DNA of 64,000 nt from Microbacterium sp. GTDB lineage: Bacteria > Actinomycetota > Actinomycetes > Actinomycetales > Microbacteriaceae. The position numbers and the translations under genes were made by a program. The stretch spans positions 16,507-80,506 of the forward strand of contig JAITLM010000143.1 in NCBI GenBank assembly GCA_031277885.1, given 5' to 3'. Below are positions 1 to 7,798 of the stretch, in pieces. Position 1 is the stretch's first letter. The number at the start of each line of letters is the position of its first letter. The notes below the pieces were generated by a model. It ran no database searches. It saw only the letters and a list, made by a program, of their open reading frames with translations, and was not told where the DNA came from.

Positions 1-399
1 GCGCAGGGCTCGGCGGGGCCGCTCGGCTACCTGCTGAAGGACCGGGTGGCCGATGTGTCGGAGTTCATCGAGTCGGTCGCGCGCATCGCCTCCGGATCCA
101 CGGTCCTGGATCCGGAGGTGGTCGCGCAGCTGCTCACCCGACGTAACCAGGACGACCGCATGCAGAGCCTCACCGAGAGGGAGCGCACGGTGCTCGCGCT
201 GATCGCGGAGGGCAAGTCGAACCAGGCCATCGCCGCGACGCTGTTCCTCTCCGAGGCCAGCGTCGAGAAGCACATCACCGCCATCTTCCAGAAGCTCGGG
301 CTCGAGCCCGACGAGTCCGGCAACCGCCGGGTGCTCGCCACGATCGCCCATCTCTCCAATGCCGGCCTGAACGGCCCGCAGACAGGAACGAACCGATGA
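1..399 (+). CDS. LuxR/NarL-family response regulator, C-terminal part (cut by left edge)
   Basis: The reading frame is open from base 1 to TGA at 397-399 (132 residues visible). It enters with GYLLKD, the usual end of a receiver domain, followed by a linker and a LuxR-type helix-turn-helix starting LTERERTVLALIAEGKSNQA and containing SVEKHITAIFQKLGL. Such proteins are the DNA-binding half of NarL-type two-component systems; the phosphoacceptor half and the partner kinase lie off the left edge. A GTG at nt 46 is internal, because homology continues upstream of it. The stop overlaps the next gene's ATG (ATGA), so the two are probably cotranscribed and the regulator may control that membrane protein (inference). 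Confidence 0.9.
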   Translation, partial: AQGSAGPLGYLLKDRVADVSEFIESVARIASGSTVLDPEVVAQLLTRRNQDDRMQSLTERERTVLALIAEGKSNQAIAATLFLSEASVEKHITAIFQKLGLEPDESGNRRVLATIAHLSNAGLNGPQTGTNR

Positions 400-1307
400 C
401 GAACCTCACCCCTCCGAGCGCACCCGAGCAGGATCCGGCCGGTGCATCGGCGCCGAACGGCCCTGATCCCGTCGCGTCCTCCCCCGCACCCGCGTCGAGC
501 CCGAGCCGGGGCACGCTGACCGCGATCACCATCGCCGCGGCGATCATCGGCGGCGGGGCGCTGGTCACGGTCGGCGGCGGATCCGCTCTCGCGGCCGTCA
601 CCCAGGTCGCCGCGAGCGACGGCTCGACGGCGCGCAGCACGAGCGTCGACACGACCGGGGTCACGGCCCTGAAGGTCGAGGTGGGGCGCGGCTCCGCCAC
701 GATCCGCTTCGACGACGTGAGCGAGGCGACCATGCGCGTCAGCGGCACCGGCAGCAGCGACTGGACGATGCGTCGCGACGGCGACGTCCTGCGGGTCGAT
801 CGTCCCAACGGCCCGTTCGGCTGGTGGATCGGCGGATGGTTCGGGATCGATCCGCAGATGACGCTCACCCTGCCCAGGGACCTGGAGGGCGAGCTGACCG
901 CCGATCTGCAGCTGGACGCCGGCGCGCTCACGACCGAGGGCCGCTTCGACACCTTGACCACGAAGGTCAACGCCGGCTCGCTCACGCTCGACGGAGGCGC
1001 GAAGACCGTGACCACCACGGTGAACGCGGGATCGGCGACGCTGCGCCTGAACGACGTGACCACCGCGGATCTGTCGATGTCGGCGGGGGAGCTGAACGCG
1101 ACGATCTCGGGCCGCCAGCCCGACGATGTCCGCCTGGACGTGAGCGCCGGATCCATGGACGTGACGGTGCCGACGGGGCGCTATGCGCTCATGAGGGACT
1201 CGTCGGCGGGAACCATCGACGCGGGGATCCAGACGGATCCGTCCTCGACCCACCGCATCGGCGCCCACCTGTCCGCGGGCAGCATCACCCTGCGCGAGGG
1301 GAGCTGA
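396..1307 (+). CDS. Membrane-anchored beta-repeat protein (DUF4097-like)
   Basis: 303 residues. A Pro/Ala/Ser-rich cytoplasmic N-terminus of about 40 residues precedes one hydrophobic segment (about 41-68). The rest is a repetitive extracytoplasmic region with recurring short beta units such as GSATIRF, AGALTTEG, AGSLTLDG, AGSATLRL, AGSMDVTV and AGSITLREG. This is the pattern of DUF4097 / toast-rack beta-helix proteins, often encoded beside LuxR-type two-component systems in actinobacteria. The function is unknown; an envelope role is an inference from topology. It overlaps the upstream regulator by 4 nt. It is followed directly by the tRNA pair, a position where a gyrA-linked gene is more usual. 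Confidence 0.8.
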   Translation: MTNLTPPSAPEQDPAGASAPNGPDPVASSPAPASSPSRGTLTAITIAAAIIGGGALVTVGGGSALAAVTQVAASDGSTARSTSVDTTGVTALKVEVGRGSATIRFDDVSEATMRVSGTGSSDWTMRRDGDVLRVDRPNGPFGWWIGGWFGIDPQMTLTLPRDLEGELTADLQLDAGALTTEGRFDTLTTKVNAGSLTLDGGAKTVTTTVNAGSATLRLNDVTTADLSMSAGELNATISGRQPDDVRLDVSAGSMDVTVPTGRYALMRDSSAGTIDAGIQTDPSSTHRIGAHLSAGSITLREGS

Positions 1308-1329
1308 GCGACGCCGAGCCGCGCTCGAT

Positions 1330-1358
1330 TTCGCGATCGTGTCAACGTCCGGTAAAGT
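1330..1358 (+). promoter_or_regulatory. Candidate promoter for the tRNA-Ile/tRNA-Ala pair
   Basis: A -35-like TTCGCG (1330-1335), a 17-nt spacer and a -10-like TAAAGT (1353-1358) lie 15 nt before the mature tRNA-Ile. Spacing is right and the -10 is good, but the -35 is weak. This is inference from pattern only. Confidence 0.4.
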
Positions 1359-1373
1359 CTTGGAGGTTGATAC

Positions 1374-1447
1374 GGGGCTATAGCTCAGGCGGTTAGAGCG
1401 CTTCACTGATAATGAAGAGGTCCCAGGTTCAAGTCCTGGTAGCCCCA
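1374..1447 (+). tRNA. tRNA-Ile (GAT anticodon)
   Basis: A 74-nt cloverleaf with a 7-bp acceptor stem GGGGCTA/TAGCCCC and discriminator A. The D arm carries AGCTCAGGCGGTTAGAGC, the anticodon stem TTCAC..ATGAA presents GAT at 1408-1410, and the T arm contains GGTTCAAGTCC. No CCA is encoded. It is followed after 66 nt by tRNA-Ala, the classic pair found near gyrA in actinobacteria. Confidence 0.97.
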
Positions 1448-1513
1448 CCGACATGTGAGCGGATCCGAGAAATCGGATCCGCTCATTCGGTCGAAACCCG
1501 TCGAATTCGACAC

Positions 1514-1586
1514 GGGGCCTTAGCTCAGTTGGTAGAGCGCCTGCTTTGCAAGCAGGATGTCAGGAGTTCGAATCTCCTAGGCTCCA
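1514..1586 (+). tRNA. tRNA-Ala (TGC anticodon)
   Basis: A 73-nt cloverleaf with acceptor GGGGCCT/AGGCTCC that contains the G3-U70 wobble pair, the alanine identity element. Anticodon TGC is at 1547-1549 and the T arm is AGGAGTTCGAATCTCCT. No CCA is encoded. It is probably cotranscribed with tRNA-Ile. Confidence 0.97.
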
Positions 1587-1596
1587 CAGGAACCAG

Positions 1597-1628
1597 AACG
1601 GACCCGGTCTTCACGACCGGGTCCGTTT
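1597..1628. terminator. Intrinsic terminator-like hairpin (convergent)
   Basis: A perfect 13-bp stem AACGGACCCGGTC (1597-1609) / GACCGGGTCCGTT (1615-1627) with loop TTCAC and short T runs on both sides. It lies between the tRNA pair and the convergent MocR gene, so it can serve both strands. Confidence 0.85.
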
Positions 1629-1633
1629 CCCGT

Positions 1634-3058
1634 TCACACGACCGCTTCGGCGAGCATCGCGGACCCGGTCGTGCGCGGCGTGCCGGCCGTGACGCGCTGC
1701 CACGAGCCGGCGAGGATCTCCACGGCCCGTTCGAGCTCCCGCGGCTCGGTGGTGAACGGGATGCGCAGATGACGCTCGTGCCCGCCCTCGACGGCGAACC
1801 GGGGGCCCGCGCTCAGGTGCAGCCCGTGCGCGGCGGCGTCGATCACGAGCGCGGAGCTGAGCGGCATGCCCAGACCCGCCCAGATCGCGACCCCGCCGTG
1901 CACCTCCGGCACGGACCAGTCGGGCAGCTCCCGTCGGAGTGCTGCCGTCAGGGCGTCCCTGCCCGCGCCGAGCAGAGCCGCACGCTGCGGCAGGATCTCG
2001 CCGAGGCGGTGCACGATACGCGTCGCGACGGCCTGCTCCAGGTCGGGTGTTCCGAGGTCGTGCGTCGGGCGGGCGGCGCGCAGCCTGCGAATCACGTCGT
2101 CCGCCGCGCGGATCCACCCGATCCGCAGTCCGCCCCAGACCGACTTGCCCAGCGAACCGACCCGGATCGTCCCGGTGTCCGCCGCACCGAGCGGCTGCAG
2201 ACGCGGAAGGCCGTCGATGTCGAGGTCGGCCGTCGTCTCGTCCACGAGCAGGAAGGAGCCCGCGTCATGCGCGGCGCGCTCGAACACGGTGCGCTCCTCG
2301 AGCGTCATCGTGCGCCCTGTGGGGTTCTGGAACTCCGGCATCAGATACGAGAGCACGGGTCTGGTGCGGGCGAGGGCCTGCGCGGCGCGATCCAGGTCCC
2401 ACCCGTGCGCGGTCTCGACGGGAACGCCGACGAGGCGGGCGCCCACACGACGGAACGTCTCCATGGCGTGCGGGTAGCTGGGCGTCTCGATGAGCACCCG
2501 ATCGGCCCGGCGCAGCAGGGTCGACGCGATGAGGTTGAGCGCCTGCTGCGCGCCGGTGGTGACCATGATCTGCTCGGGCGACGTCGGGATCCCGAGCCCG
2601 GTGTACCGATCGGCGATCGCGGCGCGCAGCTCGGCGTGGCCGAGGATGTCGTATCCCGCGCGCGACACGAGCGCCGTGATCGACGCCGCGGTCTCGGCGA
2701 TCACCCCGGGCAGGCCGGGCCAGGCGGGAGGGCTGGCCTGCTGCAGGTCGATGCCCTCGCGGTCGAACCAGCGCGCCGACATGGTGCGCCCGAGCGGCCG
2801 GGTGACGCTGCCCGACCCCTGCCGGCTCACGATGTGCCCGGTGGCGCGGAGGGCGCGGTAGGCCGCCGCGACCGTGGTGCGGCTCACGCCGAGGGCCGTC
2901 GCGAGCTCTCGCTCGGCGGGCAGCGCGGTCTCCGGGGCGATCCGGTTGTCGAGGCAGAGCAGGCGGATGGCATCGGCGAGGGCGTCGAACGCGGGTTCGC
3001 TGGTGCGCCACAGACCGAGCAGCTCGACGAGGGCGCGCGCGGAGAGTCGGGAGTCCAT
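1634..3058 (-). CDS. MocR-family PLP-dependent transcriptional regulator (YczR-like)
   Basis: 474 residues. Residues 1-85 form a GntR-type winged helix (LPAERELATALGVSRTTVAAAY). The rest is a fold-type I aminotransferase-like domain with the PLP-binding Asp in LVDET (D273) and the Schiff-base lysine in GSLGKSVWGG (K305). MocR proteins use PLP as cofactor or effector rather than for free catalysis. The gene diverges from a YczE-type membrane protein across 61 bp, a known MocR/YczE arrangement, so it probably controls that gene and itself through the inverted repeat at 3079-3097. A TAGGCT hexamer lies 6 nt before the ATG, consistent with a leaderless transcript. The physiological signal is unknown. 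Confidence 0.93.
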   Translation of the reverse strand: MDSRLSARALVELLGLWRTSEPAFDALADAIRLLCLDNRIAPETALPAERELATALGVSRTTVAAAYRALRATGHIVSRQGSGSVTRPLGRTMSARWFDREGIDLQQASPPAWPGLPGVIAETAASITALVSRAGYDILGHAELRAAIADRYTGLGIPTSPEQIMVTTGAQQALNLIASTLLRRADRVLIETPSYPHAMETFRRVGARLVGVPVETAHGWDLDRAAQALARTRPVLSYLMPEFQNPTGRTMTLEERTVFERAAHDAGSFLLVDETTADLDIDGLPRLQPLGAADTGTIRVGSLGKSVWGGLRIGWIRAADDVIRRLRAARPTHDLGTPDLEQAVATRIVHRLGEILPQRAALLGAGRDALTAALRRELPDWSVPEVHGGVAIWAGLGMPLSSALVIDAAAHGLHLSAGPRFAVEGGHERHLRIPFTTEPRELERAVEILAGSWQRVTAGTPRTTGSAMLAEAVV

Positions 3059-3078
3059 GAGGCCAGCCTAGAACGATT

Positions 3079-3097
3079 GGACTGGTCACAACAGTCC
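3079..3097. promoter_or_regulatory. Putative MocR operator between divergent genes
   Basis: Inverted repeat GGACTG (3079-3084) - 7 nt - CAGTCC (3092-3097), with further half-sites (ACTGG, CCAGT) around it, centred between the two divergent starts. It lies 10-20 bp from the MocR start and overlaps the likely core promoters, as expected for an autoregulatory site. Assignment to MocR is inference from position. Confidence 0.6.
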
Positions 3098-3119
3098 AGT
3101 TGAGGATCATCATGGATCC

Positions 3120-3860
3120 ATGACAAGACGCGTGCTGCAGCTGCTCATCGGGCTCGTGCTCTACGGCTTCGGGTGCGGACTCACGATCGTGGCCGGACTG
3201 GGCGTGGACCCGTGGACCGTGTTCGCGCAGGGCCTCTCGCTGCGCACCGGCATCGGCGTCGGGTGGATCACGAACATCGTCGGGCTGCTCGTGCTGCTGC
3301 TGTGGATCCCGCTGCGGCAGAAGCCGGGAGTCGGCACGCTCCTGAACGTGCTTCTCGTGGGCACCGCGATCCAGGGGACCGTGGCGGTCATCCCGCCGGT
3401 GCACGGCCTGCTCATGCAGGCGATCGTGCTCGTCGCCGGGGTGGTCGTGGTCGCCCTCGCCAGCGGACTCTACATCGGCGCGCGTTTTGGACCAGGGCCG
3501 CGCGACGGCCTGATGACCGGGATGCACGGGCGTCTCGGCTGGCCGATCTGGGCGGCCCGGCTCTCGGTGGAGCTCACCGTGCTCGCGATCGGGTGGCTTC
3601 TGGGGGGCACCGTCGGCATCGGCACGGTCGTGTTCGCGCTCGGGATCGGCCCTCTCGTGCACCTCGCACTCCCCCTGCTCGACACCGCGCGGACGGGTCG
3701 GGGCGATGAGGAGAAGACCGAGACGGCTGCGAGCCGTCCGCGGATCCCGGAAGATGCCGGCCTCCCCCGTCCGATCCTTCAGCGAGGCGCGGTCGCGACG
3801 CATGACGACTCCCGTGCCCTCGACGACCTGCGTGCCGCGCGCGATCGCAGCGACTGGTGA
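3120..3860 (+). CDS. YczE/YitT-like integral membrane protein
   Basis: 246 residues with about five or six hydrophobic segments over residues 1-195 and a polar, charged C-terminal tail of about 50 residues. It starts LLIGLVLYGFGCGLTIVAGL and contains GARFGPGPRDGLMTG, typical of the YczE family, whose function is unknown. It is divergent from a MocR regulator, the characteristic partner. The ATG at 3120 is chosen because CATCAT lies 6 nt upstream, a leaderless layout. An earlier ATG at 3112 is out of frame and hits a stop at once. The long polar tail is not typical for the family. Confidence 0.82.
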   Translation: MTRRVLQLLIGLVLYGFGCGLTIVAGLGVDPWTVFAQGLSLRTGIGVGWITNIVGLLVLLLWIPLRQKPGVGTLLNVLLVGTAIQGTVAVIPPVHGLLMQAIVLVAGVVVVALASGLYIGARFGPGPRDGLMTGMHGRLGWPIWAARLSVELTVLAIGWLLGGTVGIGTVVFALGIGPLVHLALPLLDTARTGRGDEEKTETAASRPRIPEDAGLPRPILQRGAVATHDDSRALDDLRAARDRSDW

Positions 3861-3894
3861 GCGATCGCACAGTTCGACCCTGCATGATGGGTGC

Positions 3895-4716
3895 ATGGCG
3901 GCGAGACGTGGAGTGTGGTCCTTCGCGATAGCCGCCGTGATCCTGGCGGCCGCGTTCGTGGCGACCTACGTCTTCTTCGTGCGCACCTATGTCGGGCAGA
4001 TCGTCGACGAGAGGGCCTTCGTGGGGGCCTCCTCGCAGCACGACCTGGTCTACCGGCTGACCGGCATGGTGCTCGGCAATGTGCCGACCGTCGCGATCGG
4101 CGGAGGGATCCTGCTCACGCTCGTCATCGGCCTGGTGACGCGTCGCTTCCGGCATCTCTTGGTGGCCCTCGCGGTGGGAGGGATCGCCGTGATCGCCGCG
4201 GAACTCGCCAAGCACGTCTTCCTGGAGCGCGCAGCGACCGGCGCGACCGACCTGCTGAGCAATTCATTCCCTTCCGGGCATGCGACGGTCGCCGCCGCTG
4301 CGGCGTTCGCGATCTTCGTCGTGTCTCCCCCGCGGTGGCGCCCTCTCGCGGCGGTGCTGGGCGGCGCATTCGCGGTGCTCACCGGGGTGCTGCTCGTGAT
4401 CCAGCAGTGGCACCGGCCGAGCGATGTCGTCGCGGCATTCATGCTCGTCGCGGCATGCGGCTGTCTCGGCGGGATCGCTCTTCTGCTCTGGCGTGTGCCG
4501 GAGGCCGTCCCGCCCGCTCGCACGCTGCCGGCGCTGTGGTGGATCGCCGGGGCGAGCGCGCTCGCCTCCGGCATCGCGTTCGTCATCATCTTCATCACCG
4601 TGCAGAACCACGGCAGCCACCTCCAGATCGCGTACGCGGGCGGCGGCGCGGCGATCCTCGCCGTCGGGAGCGCCCTGGCGGCCGCGGGGAATGCGCTCTT
4701 CCGCAGGATTTCCTGA
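3895..4716 (+). CDS. PAP2-family membrane phosphatase
   Basis: 273 residues with about six TM segments. It carries phosphatidic-acid-phosphatase motifs in order: a lysine in ELAKHVFLERA, then NSFPSGHAT with the PSGH core, then WHRPSDVVA with the third-motif His and Asp. PAP2 membrane enzymes dephosphorylate lipid phosphates or undecaprenyl pyrophosphate at the outer membrane face; the substrate here cannot be told. The open frame extends upstream, but ATG 3895 is preferred because it starts just before the first TM and has CATGAT 6 nt upstream. The third motif is WH-RPSD rather than the longer SR-x5-H-x3-D spacing. A perfect 16-bp palindrome (4712-4727) covers the stop codon. Confidence 0.85.
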   Translation: MAARRGVWSFAIAAVILAAAFVATYVFFVRTYVGQIVDERAFVGASSQHDLVYRLTGMVLGNVPTVAIGGGILLTLVIGLVTRRFRHLLVALAVGGIAVIAAELAKHVFLERAATGATDLLSNSFPSGHATVAAAAAFAIFVVSPPRWRPLAAVLGGAFAVLTGVLLVIQQWHRPSDVVAAFMLVAACGCLGGIALLLWRVPEAVPPARTLPALWWIAGASALASGIAFVIIFITVQNHGSHLQIAYAGGGAAILAVGSALAAAGNALFRRIS

Positions 4717-5051
4717 GCCGGCTCAGGGCGAATTCCAAGGCCGGTGTCGGCCCTTCCGGAATACCGGCTGGGCACGTGCCGCGGGGTTCGGCCGGACGCG
4801 GGAAAACAACCGGTGAACAGCCGGTATCGCGACGATGGAGCCGGATGGATGCCGGGTCGCGGGACGATTTCCGCATTCACCGAGTAATCCACATGTGGAT
4901 GAACCTGTTAATAGATTCCGGCGCTCCGGGAATTGTCATTCCGGAGTGGCCAGAACCGTGTGCGAGACACCGCCGCAGAGAGGGTCTCCGGCCCCCGTCG
5001 GACGATGCGGGGATTGCGTCGAAGCCCGTTCCCGGGTCCATACTCGTCGTC
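4717..5051. other. Palindrome-dense, lower-GC intergenic region without a recognised gene
   Basis: 335 bp with no convincing coding. It holds the end of palindrome CCTGAGCCGGCTCAGG (4712-4727), an inverted repeat ATACCGGCTG (4761-4770)/CAGCCGGTAT (4818-4827), and a perfect palindrome ATCCACATGTGGAT (4887-4900). The last resembles two back-to-back near-consensus DnaA boxes. CCGGGAAT/ATTCCGG lies near 4930-4945. Base composition from about 4850 to 4950 is visibly richer in A/T than its surroundings. Confidence 0.6.
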
Positions 5052-5393
5052 ATGCCTTCCACGCTCTTCCTCGACGGACTGCGCTTCGCCATGGTCTCCT
5101 CGACCGCCAGCAAGGTCGATTCCGACGCTCCGACGACCTTCGACTACCACCAGGACGGCCGCCTGATCTGGGGCGAGTACACCGGCGACACCGTCACAGA
5201 GGGCCGCTTCGTCGGCGAGATCGCCGGCGCGGAGGTGCGGGTCTCCTTCGCGCACGCGCTGGTCAGCGACGGCTCCGTCGTGCGCGGCGACGCGGTGAGC
5301 CGCGCCGAGCAGGAGGACGACGGCCGGATCCGCCTCATCGAGGACTTCGCCGTCGATGGCATCGACCACGTGAGCGTCTGCCTGCAGGTCTGA
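5052..5393 (+). CDS. Small conserved protein of unknown function
   Basis: 113 residues, soluble, with no signal peptide or TM segment. It has a regular beta-rich pattern, YHQDGRLIWGEYTGDTVTEG then GRIRLIEDFAV. It resembles a family of small proteins with an FHYHQ-G-WA-Y-GG pattern that databases often label N-acetylglutamate synthase, apparently without enzymatic basis (from memory, not checked). The preferred ATG has CATACT 7 nt upstream, fitting leaderless transcription; upstream in-frame sequence is not coding-like. Function is unknown and neighbours give no strong hint. Confidence 0.72.
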   Translation: MPSTLFLDGLRFAMVSSTASKVDSDAPTTFDYHQDGRLIWGEYTGDTVTEGRFVGEIAGAEVRVSFAHALVSDGSVVRGDAVSRAEQEDDGRIRLIEDFAVDGIDHVSVCLQV

Positions 5394-5426
5394 CACCCGG
5401 CTCGACGCCCGTGCTCCGGACCGCGC

Positions 5427-6002
5427 TCAGATGCGGGTCCCGCGGCTCCCGTCGGTACGGGTGAACCGCATCAGGCCGCTGTCGACCCCGATCGCCGCGC
5501 GCTCCGGGATCTCGTCCGGGAGCACGAAAGGCCGGCGGAAGACCTCGCCCATCACGATCGCGGTCTCGACCTTGGTCACCTCGGGACGGTCGGCGATCGT
5601 GCCGATCACGAGCGACTGCATGCGCTCCATGTCGACGCTGCGCACGAGCAGCATCACGTCGTGCTCCCCGGTCATCACCATCGCCGATTCCACATCGGGC
5701 ATATCCCCGATCGCCTGCAGGAACGAGCTCCACGACTGGGGCTGGATCGTGCAGAACACGAGAGCGCTCACCCCGAGGCCGAGGCGGGTCGTGTCCACCT
5801 CCGCGGTGTAGCCCGTGATGATCCCGGCGCGGGTGAGGGACTCGACCCGGGAGTACGCGCTGGCGCGGGAGATCCCGACCTCCTGAGCGAGGGCGGCGAT
5901 GGAGATCCGACCATTGCGGCGCATCGCCCGAAGGATGTCGTAGGCGATTTCGTCGATCACGGGCGCGGATCGTCCAGAGGCGGAAGGCTGATCGTCGCTC
6001 AT
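5427..6002 (-). CDS. Lrp/AsnC-family transcriptional regulator
   Basis: 191 residues. The N-terminal winged helix contains DEIAYDILRAMRRNGRISIA and ALAQEVGISRASAYSRVESL. The C-terminal RAM-type ligand domain contains TGEHDVMLLVRSVDMERMQ. The family senses amino acids or related small molecules. It is divergent from a peptide/opine ABC importer, so it is the likely local regulator of that operon (inference). The start at 6002 is preferred because CATTAT lies 7 nt upstream; an in-frame ATG at 6011 would add three residues. The protein has a C-terminal extension of about 30 residues beyond the RAM fold (PFVLPDEIPERAAIGVDSGL), without a recognised motif. Confidence 0.92.
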   Translation of the reverse strand: MSDDQPSASGRSAPVIDEIAYDILRAMRRNGRISIAALAQEVGISRASAYSRVESLTRAGIITGYTAEVDTTRLGLGVSALVFCTIQPQSWSSFLQAIGDMPDVESAMVMTGEHDVMLLVRSVDMERMQSLVIGTIADRPEVTKVETAIVMGEVFRRPFVLPDEIPERAAIGVDSGLMRFTRTDGSRGTRI

Positions 6003-6046
6003 GCTGGACATAATGCCGTAGTGACGGAAGCGTGACAATCGAATGA

Positions 6047-6076
6047 TCGAAATCGAGTCGTTCAGTCGGATATAGT
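6047..6076 (+). promoter_or_regulatory. Candidate promoter of the peptide ABC operon
   Basis: TCGAAA (6047-6052), an 18-nt spacer and TATAGT (6071-6076), about 55 nt before the lipoprotein start. The overlapping stretch AATCGAATGATCGAAAT is nearly palindromic and could be the Lrp-family site. Both calls rest on pattern and position only. Confidence 0.5.
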
Positions 6077-6131
6077 GCCGGAAAACCCGATCCGGTCGTC
6101 TGACCTGTCCATCTTCAATGAGGAGGAAGCC

Positions 6132-7718
6132 GTGGCCCGTTCCTACCGCCACGTCGCCGCAGCGCTCATCGCTGTGGCCGCCATCGCGCTCGCCGGCTGC
6201 TCCGGCGGCAATTCCGCGAATAATTCCAGCAGCTCCTCCTCGGGCGGCACGCTCGTGGTCGACACCGCGTTCTCGCTCGAGACCGGTGACCCCGGGCGCA
6301 ACTACGTGCCGACCGGGAACATGGTGCTGCACGCGGTGTACGACACCCTGCTGACCTTCCAGGGCGCCGACTCGACCACGCCGAAGCCCGATCTCGCGAC
6401 CATGAAGCAGAACTCGGATGCGACCGAGTTCACCTTCACGATCCAGGACGGCCGGAAGTTCTCCGACGGCACCCCGGTCACCGCGGACGACGTCGTGTTC
6501 TCCCTCGACCGCGTCGCCGGGATCACCGATTCCAAGGCGAACTTCCTGATGGCGGGGATCACCGTCGCCAAGGTCGACGACAAGACCGTGAAGCTGTCGA
6601 CGAAGACCCCTTCGCTGCAGCTGCCCGCGATCGTCACCAACCCCTCCCTCGCGATCCTCAACTCGAAGCTCGTCGAGAAGAACGGCGGCACGACCGACGA
6701 CAAGGACGCGGCGAAGACCTGGCTCGACGCGAACTCGGCGGGATCCGGTCCGTACAAGCTCCAGTCGCTGGACCTCACCTCGCAGGTCGTGCTCGTGAAG
6801 AACGACAAGTACGACGGGGACGACAAGCCCGCCTACGACAAGATCGTCGTGCGCAACATCTCGCAGTCCTCCACGCAGCTGACCAACCTCAAGGGCGGCG
6901 ACTCCAACGTGGCGGTCGACCTCTCCGGCGACCAGGTGAAGAACCTCGGCGACGGCTTCACGGTGAACTCGGCCCCGTCCGCGGAGACCCTCTTCCTCCT
7001 CATCAACCAGGACAAGAACGTCGGCGGCGCGACCGCGAACCCCAAGTTCGCCGAGGCGGTGCGCTACGCGCTCGACTACGACAAGCTGCTGGAGCTGGCC
7101 GGATCCGGATCCGTGCAGGCCACCGGCGTCATCCCGCCCATGTTCCCCGGCGCGAACAAGTCCGGCGTGAAGCAGGACCTCGAGAAGGCCAAGGCCGCCC
7201 TCGCCGCCTCCGGCTACACCGGCCAGGAGATCAAGCTGCAGTTCCCGAACGACAACCCCGTCGGCGGCGTGGAGTTCACGCCGGTCGCCGAGCGCGTCCA
7301 GGAGCAGCTGAAGGCCGCGGGCATCAACGTGACCCTGGCTCCGGCCCCGTTCGCGACCGAGGTCCAGCCCTACGTCAAGGCGCAGGAGGCCTTCTCGCTC
7401 TGGTACTGGGGCCCCGACTACGCCGACACCTCCTCGTTCCTGCCGTTCGGCCCGGGCCAGAAGGTCGGCCTGCGCGCCGGCTGGGCCGCCGAGGCCGACA
7501 CCTCGATCGCCGACCTGGTGACCAAGGCGCAGAACGCGACCAGCGTCGACGCCCGCAACTCCGCGTTCAGCGACTACGCGAAGGCGATGCAGGAGTCCGG
7601 CCCGTTCGTGCCGCTGATCGTCCCGGGCATCAACCTCGCCAGCTCCTCGAAGGTGGCCGGTCTCGAGTACAACGTGACCTGGACCCTCGACCTGCGGACG
7701 CTGCACCCCGCGAAGTGA
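6132..7718 (+). CDS. ABC transporter substrate-binding lipoprotein (peptide/nickel/opine type)
   Basis: 528 residues, extracytoplasmic solute-binding protein family 5 (DppA/OppA-like). A lipoprotein signal peptide ends in the lipobox LAGC (Cys23), followed by a Ser/Asn-rich linker. The family region contains FTIQDGRKFSDGTPVTADDV and the late LWYWGPDYAD segment. The GTG at 6132 is preferred because AGGAGG at 6121-6126 lies 5 nt upstream; longer in-frame versions would bury the signal peptide. It delivers oligopeptides or similar ligands to the two permeases that follow. It heads the five-gene operon to 11539, and the Xaa-Pro peptidase next door argues for peptides. Confidence 0.93.
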   Translation: MARSYRHVAAALIAVAAIALAGCSGGNSANNSSSSSSGGTLVVDTAFSLETGDPGRNYVPTGNMVLHAVYDTLLTFQGADSTTPKPDLATMKQNSDATEFTFTIQDGRKFSDGTPVTADDVVFSLDRVAGITDSKANFLMAGITVAKVDDKTVKLSTKTPSLQLPAIVTNPSLAILNSKLVEKNGGTTDDKDAAKTWLDANSAGSGPYKLQSLDLTSQVVLVKNDKYDGDDKPAYDKIVVRNISQSSTQLTNLKGGDSNVAVDLSGDQVKNLGDGFTVNSAPSAETLFLLINQDKNVGGATANPKFAEAVRYALDYDKLLELAGSGSVQATGVIPPMFPGANKSGVKQDLEKAKAALAASGYTGQEIKLQFPNDNPVGGVEFTPVAERVQEQLKAAGINVTLAPAPFATEVQPYVKAQEAFSLWYWGPDYADTSSFLPFGPGQKVGLRAGWAAEADTSIADLVTKAQNATSVDARNSAFSDYAKAMQESGPFVPLIVPGINLASSSKVAGLEYNVTWTLDLRTLHPAK

Positions 7719-7798
7719 GCCCTGCGGGGGTCGGAGCCACGAGGTTCCGGCCCCCGCAGCACCACGCCCTCTCCGCCCCGTAGACCCGGAAGCCCCCT

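Noticed and set aside
27-1454. 475-codon leftward frame over the response regulator and tRNA-Ile
   Set aside because: It runs through a tRNA gene and antisense to two supported genes; composition is shadow-like.
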